DNA from: UBA7985 sp049612785
Lineage (GTDB): Bacteria > Pseudomonadota > Alphaproteobacteria > UBA7985
Assembly: GCA_049612785.1 (NCBI GenBank)
Contig: JBMZBW010000056.1
Coordinates: 1-15,243 of the forward strand
DNA: 15,243 nucleotides
Reading direction: 5' to 3'
Shown: piece after piece, positions 7,538 to 14,234 of the stretch
Layout of the letters: each line of letters begins with the position of its first letter
Position numbering within the stretch: position 1 is the first letter of the stretch
Program-made: the position numbers and the translations under genes
Notes under the pieces: generated by a model
Seen by the model: the letters and a program-made list of their open reading frames with translations, nothing else
The model's database searches: none
Told to the model about the DNA's origin: nothing

Positions 7538-7571
7538 GATTTTACTTGGTGGTTTCGTTGCCAACGCAGTG

Positions 7572-7599
7572 GTTCGCCCTTTCTTCTCCTCTGGCGAAC
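7572..7599 (-). other. Intercistronic stem-loop before the binding-protein gene
   Basis: GTTCGCC (7572-7578) and GGCGAAC (7593-7599) form a perfect 7-bp stem with a 14-nt loop in the 129-nt gap between the aminotransferase stop and the binding-protein start. No T run follows on the coding strand, so it is not a classical terminator. Hairpins in such gaps often protect a downstream binding-protein mRNA or give differential expression; this role is inferred. Confidence 0.45.
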
Positions 7600-7648
7600 G
7601 GGCTGGCTATTTACAAGTCTCCTCCTTGTTCTGTTGCCTATACTTGAA

Positions 7649-9010
7649 TTACAGGCCCAGTTGCCGCTCAACGGCTTCCAGTGCTTGTTCTAGAATATCA
7701 AACATTTCGTCGATTTGCTCGTGTGTGATGATCAGTGGTGGTGAAAACACCGCCATATTGATCAGCGGACGCACCAACAGACCGCGTTCTTCACACGCAT
7801 CGTCAATCATTTGACCCAACTGTCGTTCTGCTTCGAGGTCTTCTGCCTTACCTTCGATACAGCCCAACAAACCCATGCCGCGCGCGTCCCCAACAATGGA
7901 AAAACGGGAAAGGGCTTTGAGGCGTTCCTGGAAGTGCGGCGAGATTTCCTTGACGTGCGCGAGGATCCCCTCGTCTTCCATGATTTCAAGGTTCTTTAAA
8001 GCCGCTGCGCAGGCCACAGGGTGCCCTGAATAGGTATAGCCGTTTGAAAACAGAACCGGGTCATTGGGATCGGCGCAGTTTTCCATCACCCGATCCGAAA
8101 TCAGACAAGCGCCGAGCGGCAAGTAACCAGACGTGATGCCTTTGGCGCAGGTGATCATATCGGGCTGAATATCGAAGACATTTTCCGAAGCAAACCACTC
8201 ACCCAGTCGGCCAAAACCGGTCACGACCTCATCTGATATGTAAAGGATGTCGTTGGCCTTACAGATATCGAAAGTCCGGCGGTGGTACCCCGGTGGCGGA
8301 ACGATCACGCCCCCTGAAGCCAGAATGGGTTCGGCGATGAATGCACCGATCTTCTCTGCGCCGACCTCGGCAATCATCCGTTCGAGGTCTGCAACCTTTT
8401 CGTCACACCACTCTTCGACGCTCATGCCCTCAGGCCGACGATAAGGGTTCACGTCTGGCAAAAACCGCACAAGACGCTTTTCCGTATCAAACCGGGTCTT
8501 GTCCCGCTCCTTACCCGTCACCGTGTGGGCGAGGTAGGTGGATCCATGATAGCCCTTTTCCCGCGCAATCACGATTTTCTTATCAGGCCGCCCCAGCCGG
8601 TTGTTCATGAAGTGCATGGTGCGCAGCGCGGTATCGACCGCCGTTGATCCACCGGTGGTGAAGAACACGTTGTTCAGATCACCCGGCGCAAGTTCGGCAA
8701 GCTTCTTTGCAAGAATGGCTGAAGGTTCTGTCGTGTTGGTGAAGGGGGAGGTGTAGGGAAGCTTTCGAACCTGATCGGCGATGGCTTCGACCATTTCTTC
8801 CCGTCCGTAGCCGATTTGCATGCACCACATCCCCGCTGGACCATCCAGCAGTTTCCGCCCCTTGCCATCGGTCAGGTAGATTCCTTCGGCTCGGTCCACC
8901 AAAATGTTGTCATATCCCCGCCAAGCATCCATGGCGGCCCAAGGGTGAAGCTGGTGGTTTCGATCCCATTCGTGGAGCGTTTCGATATCGGGTTGGTTGG
9001 AAAGCGTCAT
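7649..9010 (-). CDS. Class III PLP-dependent aminotransferase (omega-amino-acid/putrescine type)
   Basis: A 453-residue fold-type I aminotransferase. Conserved parts in order: substrate-side H-P-W-A-A-M at 22-27, L-D-G-P-A-G-M-W near 55-62, T-T-G-G-S-T-A-V-D-T-A at about 118-128 for the PLP phosphate, Y-H-G-S-T near 154-158, I-S-D-E-V-V-T-G-F-G-R with the pyridine-nitrogen Asp260, and the Schiff-base lysine Lys290 in C-A-K-G-I-T-S-G-Y. The family moves amino groups from omega-amino acids, diamines or taurine-like donors to pyruvate or 2-oxoglutarate. Start ATG 9010 is chosen because a longer frame to 9142 runs into the upstream gene and adds no conserved sequence; the gap to that gene is then 22 nt. 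In context it could remove the amine left after demethylation, giving an aldehyde (inference). No aldehyde dehydrogenase is in the window. Confidence 0.92.
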   Translation of the reverse strand: MTLSNQPDIETLHEWDRNHQLHPWAAMDAWRGYDNILVDRAEGIYLTDGKGRKLLDGPAGMWCMQIGYGREEMVEAIADQVRKLPYTSPFTNTTEPSAILAKKLAELAPGDLNNVFFTTGGSTAVDTALRTMHFMNNRLGRPDKKIVIAREKGYHGSTYLAHTVTGKERDKTRFDTEKRLVRFLPDVNPYRRPEGMSVEEWCDEKVADLERMIAEVGAEKIGAFIAEPILASGGVIVPPPGYHRRTFDICKANDILYISDEVVTGFGRLGEWFASENVFDIQPDMITCAKGITSGYLPLGACLISDRVMENCADPNDPVLFSNGYTYSGHPVACAAALKNLEIMEDEGILAHVKEISPHFQERLKALSRFSIVGDARGMGLLGCIEGKAEDLEAERQLGQMIDDACEERGLLVRPLINMAVFSPPLIITHEQIDEMFDILEQALEAVERQLGL

Positions 9011-9032
9011 GGTTCTTTGCCTTGGTGTAACG

Positions 9033-10229
9033 TCAAAAGGGGTTTGGCGGCGTCTGGCGCGCGCGAGGGTGCGAGAAGAACGGCTCAGTCTGGACGGTGA
9101 CCGGGACCAGACGGCGGTCCCACTGGCCTTCCTCATGGACATAAATTTCTGCCCAGAGGTCGTCTTGGATACGCCCGCCGTAGGGGGCTTTAAACTCGGC
9201 GAGGGCGATGTTTCTTTTTGTTGTGGCGGACCAGATCCCGGAAGTCACGTGTCCAACTTCCTTGCGTTTCCGATGATAGAGCAGGGCACCATCAGCGGGC
9301 TTAAACCCGCCTAGTTCGATTTTCACGAGATGGCTGCGCAGTCCGTTTTCCTTCTGCGCAAGCAGTGCCCGCCGACCATTGAAATGGCCTTTGCCAAAGT
9401 CGACCATCCGCTCAAAGCCAAGCTCTAGTGGTGTTCGACCCCGGCCTAGTCTCAACGTCGAATGGATGGGCTGGAAATCCAGACGTGCCGCTATAAATCC
9501 AGCTTCGATCCGGGCAAGGTTCAGCGCCTCGTATCCAATGGCACGCAGCCCCCAATCTTTCGACGCGTCCCACAATCGGTCCCAGAGGGCCAGCCCAGCT
9601 TCGTTTTGCATCCACAGCTCATAGCCTAAATCGCCCGTAAAGCCGGTTCGGGAGATCCACAAGCCGGGTTCAACCTCAGCCAGATCGAAAGGTTTCAGCG
9701 AGCCAGCGTTTTCTAGGCCGGCTTCTTTGAGAATGGAAAAGCTTGTGGGGCCTTGGAGGGCGAGACCGCTGATCGTATCGGACTCATCGACCACCTGAAC
9801 GTCAAATCCCCAAGCAGCGTCGAGGACCCAACCCAGCATCCGTTCCTGACAGCACAGGCGGAAATCTTCGTCGCTGAACCGAAACAGAGTGCCATCGTCG
9901 ATCACCATGCCTTCTTCATCACACCAGAGGACATAACCCACGCGGCCCGGCTTTATCTTACGGACATCGCGCGTGACGAGGCGGTTCATCATGGCTTCTG
10001 CATCCGGTCCGGTGACCCGGTACTTGTGCATGGGCGAGACATCGAAAAGCGTCGCCTGATTTCGGATGGCAAAGTACTCGAACTCGACATTTTCAATGAC
10101 GATAGGTGATTGATAGCCCGCCCAGCTGATCCAGCTCTTCGCCGAACTCAGCGCTTCCAGTCGCGGATGAAAAACAGTCGGGATGAGGCCCATGGGAACA
10201 GCCTCGTCAACGGTGCGCTTCTTCGCCAT
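9033..10229 (-). CDS. GcvT-like aminomethyltransferase, probable tetrahydrofolate-dependent demethylase
   Basis: A 398-residue protein of the glycine-cleavage T-protein family. The folate-binding barrel covers roughly residues 45-270: L-F-D-V-S near 61-65, G-M-V-I-D-D-G-T-L at 107-115 with the Asp region catalytic in T-proteins, and G-F-T-G-D-L-G-Y-E-L at 196-205 with Glu204 matching the conserved folate-contacting Glu. A C-terminal GCV_T_C-like barrel follows. The family includes T-protein, dimethylsulfoniopropionate demethylase DmdA, vanillate/syringate O-demethylases, and domains of dimethylglycine and sarcosine dehydrogenases. Here no gcvH or gcvP accompanies it, so it probably passes a one-carbon unit from an N-methyl group to tetrahydrofolate, perhaps with the upstream flavoproteins (inference). 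Its ATG shares one base with the stop of the preceding flavoprotein gene (TGATG), so the two are translationally coupled; GACGGGG lies 7 nt upstream. Confidence 0.88.
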   Translation of the reverse strand: MAKKRTVDEAVPMGLIPTVFHPRLEALSSAKSWISWAGYQSPIVIENVEFEYFAIRNQATLFDVSPMHKYRVTGPDAEAMMNRLVTRDVRKIKPGRVGYVLWCDEEGMVIDDGTLFRFSDEDFRLCCQERMLGWVLDAAWGFDVQVVDESDTISGLALQGPTSFSILKEAGLENAGSLKPFDLAEVEPGLWISRTGFTGDLGYELWMQNEAGLALWDRLWDASKDWGLRAIGYEALNLARIEAGFIAARLDFQPIHSTLRLGRGRTPLELGFERMVDFGKGHFNGRRALLAQKENGLRSHLVKIELGGFKPADGALLYHRKRKEVGHVTSGIWSATTKRNIALAEFKAPYGGRIQDDLWAEIYVHEEGQWDRRLVPVTVQTEPFFSHPRARQTPPNPF

Positions 10230-11779
10230 CACAGCACCCCGTCTTTCAGCGCCTGAAGCGCGCTATTGCGTCCGGGAGCGCCATTAATATCACCACCAGG
10301 ATGGGCAGAAGCGCCACAAAGATAGAGACCGCTTACGCCGCAACTGTAATGCGCCATGCCATTGATGGGACGCACGTTCAGGATCTGGTCGATCCCCATT
10401 TCACCGTGATGCCAATGCCCACCGGCCGCGCCAGTCTCCGCCTCTATATCGCTGGGGAGCAGCAGCTCGCTGTGCTGGATCATGCTGCTCAGGCCCTGAG
10501 CGTAGCTTTCCAGCGTCTGTATAGCCGCGTGCTGGACTTCGTCTCGCTTTGCGGGTGTCCAACCGTCTTCAGCCTGATAAGGGACATAGCTCACAATTGC
10601 AGACAGCCATTGGGAGGCTCCTGGCTCGCTCGCATTTGGCAGCAGGATTTCCAGAGTTGGCGCTTGTGACACGCGGCCATATTTCACTGGATTGAAAGCG
10701 CGCTCTACATACTCAGAGGATGGCGCGATCAGCAGCCGATGCTGGTGCAGCTCCTCCGGCAATCCTGTGAACGCGGGCAGGGCGCTGAGTTTCAGGTTGA
10801 GCTTGGCTGCCGTGCCTTTGGCACGAAGATTCTTGGCGCGCCGGGCAATTTCAACGTCGAAATTGGCTATACCTGCAAGTTTGATGGTCGCCAGAGGCCC
10901 CACGCTTGATAAGACGGCTTTGGCGGTCAGCGTGGTCCCGTCGTCGAGCTTTACGCCCACAGCTCGGTCATCTTCGACCAAAACCTGCGCAACGGACTTA
11001 TGGCACTGAAGCTCGCAGCCCGCGCGCCTTGCGGCATCCTCAAACGCCTTCACAGCCTTGCTCATGCCGCCGACAGGGGTCGAGACCTGCCCGGAATTGC
11101 CAAAGCGATAAAGCAAACTGAACAGCGTACCAGGCGCTTTAGGGCCGGAGAACGCGCCCCGCATGGCATCAGCAGCCAAAGCGCCGGCAAGCGGGCCATC
11201 ACCGAGTTCGTCGACAACCAGATCATGCACATTTGTCAGCAAAACGCGCAGAAACTCGCGCATTTCCACCTTGCCCATGCGCTTCAGCCCCCAGCCCATC
11301 CCAGCGAGCGCGATCAGCTCCCCAAAGGTTTCCGGGTCGCTCCAGCTGCCACTCAGCTTTGGTGGCGTGCGGGTGGAGAGGGCAGAAAGTAGCTTGGCGT
11401 AGCGGGTAAAGCGGTCATGCAGCATGCCAAAGGACACTGCCTTTTCATGCGGCTGACCATCCATCATGCGCGCCCGAGCCCCATCGATTTCAACGTGTTG
11501 GCCGTCAGGCGAAAGCGATATGGTTTTCAGCGGCTGGGTCTGAAGCTGCAGCCCAATCTCCCGCTCAACTGTTGGGTTGAGGTTATAGAGCAAATGCGCA
11601 AGTCGGGGCGGCGCTTTGGGATCATCAGAGCCGCCAACACTCATCATGCCGCCTAAACTGCCAGAGCGCTCCAACAGGCAAACACGTTTGCCCTTGCGAG
11701 CCAAAACTGCGGCAGCCGTGAGGCCATTATGCCCACCGCCGATGATGATCGCGTCAAAGCTGGTGCTGTCTTGAGCCAT
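10229..11779 (-). CDS. FAD-dependent oxidoreductase, phytoene-desaturase/PYROXD2-like (second of pair)
   Basis: A 516-residue flavoprotein. The N-terminal dinucleotide-binding fold shows F-D-A-I-I-I-G-G-G-H-N-G-L with the glycine motif at 14-19 and the ribose-binding Glu37 in C-L-L-E-R. The C-terminal FAD motif is Y-L-C-G-A-S-A-H-P-G-G-D (about 486-497). G-H-N-G-L together with A-H-P-G-G marks the PYROXD2/CrtI-like branch of the amine-oxidase superfamily; bacterial members oxidise C-C or C-N bonds but few are characterised. Start ATG 11779 has GAGG 7 nt upstream, placed just after the previous gene's stop; an in-frame TTG at 11794 is less likely. The gap to the first flavoprotein is 11 nt. 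It has HPGGD and lacks a clear counterpart of several middle segments of its larger neighbour, so the two are diverged paralogues. Confidence 0.88.
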   Translation of the reverse strand: MAQDSTSFDAIIIGGGHNGLTAAAVLARKGKRVCLLERSGSLGGMMSVGGSDDPKAPPRLAHLLYNLNPTVEREIGLQLQTQPLKTISLSPDGQHVEIDGARARMMDGQPHEKAVSFGMLHDRFTRYAKLLSALSTRTPPKLSGSWSDPETFGELIALAGMGWGLKRMGKVEMREFLRVLLTNVHDLVVDELGDGPLAGALAADAMRGAFSGPKAPGTLFSLLYRFGNSGQVSTPVGGMSKAVKAFEDAARRAGCELQCHKSVAQVLVEDDRAVGVKLDDGTTLTAKAVLSSVGPLATIKLAGIANFDVEIARRAKNLRAKGTAAKLNLKLSALPAFTGLPEELHQHRLLIAPSSEYVERAFNPVKYGRVSQAPTLEILLPNASEPGASQWLSAIVSYVPYQAEDGWTPAKRDEVQHAAIQTLESYAQGLSSMIQHSELLLPSDIEAETGAAGGHWHHGEMGIDQILNVRPINGMAHYSCGVSGLYLCGASAHPGGDINGAPGRNSALQALKDGVL

Positions 11780-11790
11780 CACACCGCCTC

Positions 11791-13428
11791 TCAATCCGCA
11801 TAGACAGGCATGGCCCGTCCTTTGCCCACATCATGCAGGATTTCCCGCGCAGCGTTTGCACCGGGTGCGCCCATTACGCCGCCGCCGGGATGCGCGGAGG
11901 AGCCAACGAGGTACATGCCCTTGATCGGCGTGCGGTACTGCGCGTATCCGGGGACGGGCCGATTGAAGAGCAGCTGATCGAAAGTAAGCTCGCCCTGAAA
12001 AATGTTACCTTCTGTCAGGCCAACTTCTTTTTCCAACTCATAGGGAGACCTGATTTCGGCATGAACGATATGATCGCGAATGCCGGGGCAGGCCTGCTCC
12101 ATTTTGTCAAAGACACAGGTTGCAAAGGCTTGTCGTTGGGTTTCATCCCAGTTTTCAGCGCTCCGCACGCCATTGACCTCCAGCTCATAGGGAGCGTACT
12201 GCACGAAAACTGTCATCATATGTTTGCCCGGTGGGGCCATGGTGGGGTCGATCTGGGTTGGGATCAGCATGTCGAAGTACGGTTGCTGTGACCACCGACC
12301 TTCTTTCCAATCGTCGTAAGCCTGTTCCAGCTCCTGCAGACTGGTTGAGCAGTGCATGTCGCCACTGAGGAACCGAGCGCCTTCTGGCGCAGCGGGGAAG
12401 TTGGGAAAGCTGTCCAGCGAAACATTGATTTTGCCGCTGGACCCTCGGGTTTTGAACCGCTTCACGGCGGTAACAAACGCGCTGGGCAGGTCGCTCTCTT
12501 TGGTGTGATTGATGAAGGTCCGTCGGACATCCATATTCGAAGCGACAAGAGGCGCGTGATAGACATCGCCATTGTCCAACGCTACGCCGGTGATCCTGCC
12601 GTTGCTCACTAGAAATTCGTCGACACCTGAACCCGCAACAATGGTTCCGCCAGAGCTTTCAAAACTGGCTGCGAGCGCCTTGGTAATGGACCCCATGCCA
12701 CCGCGCGCAAAGCCCCAAGCGCCAATCGTGCCATCCACGTCACCCATATAGTGGTGCAGCAATACATAAGCGGTTCCCGGAGAGTAAACCCCCAGGCCCG
12801 TTCCAATGATCCCACCGCCAGCGATATGGGCCTTGACCACGTCACTTTCGAAATGTTCATCGAGGAAATCAGCAATGGACATGGTCCAGAAACGCTGGGT
12901 TTCGCCCAATTCACGTGCGCCCAGATCATTGGCTTTCTTCACCAGATAGAGCAGCTCGCCCAAGTCCTTGGGGTTAAGCGATGTAGGGTCCGGTGCAGTG
13001 CGCAAGAGGAAGGGACGGATGAACCGGCACTGCCGCATCACAGCTTGCGAAAAGCGGTCGTAGGCATCCACGTCACGCGGACTTTGTCGCGCCAGTTCCC
13101 GGTGCAAGGCATCGTGATCACTGTAGTATGCGAAATAATCGCCCTCAGGGGTAAAGGTCGCTCCGCCTTCGTAAGGGATGACCTGCAGCCCAAACTTGGG
13201 CAATTCCAGATCTCGGATGATTTCCCGTCGCAACAGCGAACATACGTAGGAGCAATTGGAGTAAGTCCAGCCATCGTGGAGGGATCGACTGACCGCAGCG
13301 CCGCCGATCCAGTCGTTTTTCTCGACCACCAGAACCCGCAAACCCGCGCGGGCAAGATAACAGGCTGTCGTCAGTCCGTTATGACCCGACCCTGCGATAA
13401 TCGCATCAAAGGTATCGTGTTGCCCCAT
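11791..13428 (-). CDS. FAD-dependent oxidoreductase, phytoene-desaturase/PYROXD2-like (first of pair)
   Basis: A 545-residue flavoprotein and first gene of the leftward operon. The N-terminal FAD fold shows F-D-A-I-I-A-G-S-G-H-N-G-L with glycines at 13-18, Glu36 in V-V-E-K, then W-I-G-G-A-A-V-S, followed by Y-S-N-C-S-Y-V-C-S-L-L-R as in PYROXD2. The C-terminal motif is G-S-S-A-H-P-G-G-G-V-M-G-A-P-G (about 509-523). Flavin-dependent oxidation or dehydrogenation is expected; the substrate is unknown, but an N-methyl or cyclic-amine intermediate fits the neighbours (inference). ATG 13428 is chosen because GGAG lies 6 nt upstream and the glycine motif then falls at the usual distance from the N-terminus. 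A longer frame to 13557 would cross the palindromic operator candidate and has no homology-like content. Confidence 0.9.
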   Translation of the reverse strand: MGQHDTFDAIIAGSGHNGLTTACYLARAGLRVLVVEKNDWIGGAAVSRSLHDGWTYSNCSYVCSLLRREIIRDLELPKFGLQVIPYEGGATFTPEGDYFAYYSDHDALHRELARQSPRDVDAYDRFSQAVMRQCRFIRPFLLRTAPDPTSLNPKDLGELLYLVKKANDLGARELGETQRFWTMSIADFLDEHFESDVVKAHIAGGGIIGTGLGVYSPGTAYVLLHHYMGDVDGTIGAWGFARGGMGSITKALAASFESSGGTIVAGSGVDEFLVSNGRITGVALDNGDVYHAPLVASNMDVRRTFINHTKESDLPSAFVTAVKRFKTRGSSGKINVSLDSFPNFPAAPEGARFLSGDMHCSTSLQELEQAYDDWKEGRWSQQPYFDMLIPTQIDPTMAPPGKHMMTVFVQYAPYELEVNGVRSAENWDETQRQAFATCVFDKMEQACPGIRDHIVHAEIRSPYELEKEVGLTEGNIFQGELTFDQLLFNRPVPGYAQYRTPIKGMYLVGSSAHPGGGVMGAPGANAAREILHDVGKGRAMPVYAD

Positions 13429-13484
13429 TGAAATCTCCGTCCATGTTGAAAACGCTAGATAATCCAAGCGCGCTCGTAAAGTTT

Positions 13485-13498
13485 TTTGAGCGCTCAAA
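13485..13498. promoter_or_regulatory. Candidate BetI-like operator, perfect 14-bp palindrome
   Basis: TTTGAGCGCTCAAA is perfectly symmetrical and sits in the 144-bp gap between the divergent flavoprotein operon and the TetR/BetI-like gene, 57 nt from the former start and 74 nt from the latter. The T-T-G-A...T-C-A-A form resembles what I recall of BetI-type operators (TTGAAC-GTTCAA-like). It is flanked by T-rich and A-rich stretches suited to promoters. A second, poorer symmetric element, AGCGCGCT, lies at 13467-13474. I could not place -35/-10 boxes with confidence. Confidence 0.65.
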
Positions 13499-13572
13499 TA
13501 AATTTTTTCTGCTGACTTAAACAGGCGAATGTGAAAGACAGAGGGTGAAGCAACCAAGCCACTCGGATCAAA

Positions 13573-14229
13573 ATGGCTCTAGCTATTCAACAAAAGCGCC
13601 CTCGGAAGGAGCGGAAGGAAAACGCAGAACGGCGTCGCCGTCAGATTCTGGATGCGACAGCGCGTTCCATCGTCAGCAATGGTCTGCAACGAACCACTCT
13701 TGCCACCGTCGCCAATGAAGCAGGGCTCTCGCAAGGGGTCGCTGTTTTCTATTTCAAGTCCAAGAATGGTTTGCTGACCGAAGCGCTCCGTGACCTCTAC
13801 ATGGCCTATGAACGCCACTGGCTTGCTGCTCTGGAAAGCGCCGGTGATGACCCGGTGCAGCAGCTCGTAGCGCTGCTGAGGGCCGATTTTGATGCTCAGG
13901 TCTGTAACCCGGAAATCCTTTCGATCTGGTTTGCCTTCTGGGGCGAGCAGAAGTTTACGCCGCAATACGCGGCTGTGACCCGAGAGTTCGATCTGCGCCG
14001 TGGGGAAGTTGTGAAATCTATCTTTCAGGACTTGCTGCCCCATGACCCCGAGCGCGCTGCCCATGTTGCAGAATGGATTGAAACTCTGACGGACGGTTAT
14101 TGGCAGCACCTGCACTTGTTTCCCGAACAAAGCTCCAAAGAACAAATGCTGGCCGGGTGTTTTCTGTTTTTGGCGGCTCAATTGCCCGAGTGTAGTGACG
14201 CGATCAGGGCTTGTGCCGAGCAAGGGTGA
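13573..14229 (+). CDS. TetR-family transcriptional regulator, BetI-like
   Basis: A 218-residue probable repressor. The N-terminal helix-turn-helix spans about residues 24-66: R-R-Q-I-L-D-A-T, then T-T-L-A-T-V-A-N-E-A-G-L-S-Q-G-V, then F-Y-F-K-S-K-N-G-L-L. This closely parallels E. coli BetI (R-R-Q-L-I-D-A-T ... A-G-V-S-T-G ... H-Y-F-R-D-K-N-G-L-L), and W-F-A-F-W in the ligand domain corresponds to BetI W-L-A-F-W-A. BetI represses choline-to-betaine genes and is relieved by choline. Here it is divergent from the flavoprotein operon with a palindrome between, so autoregulation and control of that operon by an N-methylated amine is a reasonable inference. A highly basic tail of about 20 residues precedes the HTH. 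The Shine-Dalgarno is weak. Confidence 0.88.
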   Translation: MALAIQQKRPRKERKENAERRRRQILDATARSIVSNGLQRTTLATVANEAGLSQGVAVFYFKSKNGLLTEALRDLYMAYERHWLAALESAGDDPVQQLVALLRADFDAQVCNPEILSIWFAFWGEQKFTPQYAAVTREFDLRRGEVVKSIFQDLLPHDPERAAHVAEWIETLTDGYWQHLHLFPEQSSKEQMLAGCFLFLAAQLPECSDAIRACAEQG

Positions 14230-14234
14230 GGCGG

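Noticed and set aside
7520..7564. N-terminal extension of the binding protein from 7564
   Set aside because: It would translate the GA repeat as E-R-E-R-E-K before a signal peptide that already starts ideally at ATG 7519.
12751..13431. 226-codon open frame antisense to the first flavoprotein
   Set aside because: The opposite strand encodes a complete FAD protein with N- and C-terminal motifs; the antisense product has low-quality composition.
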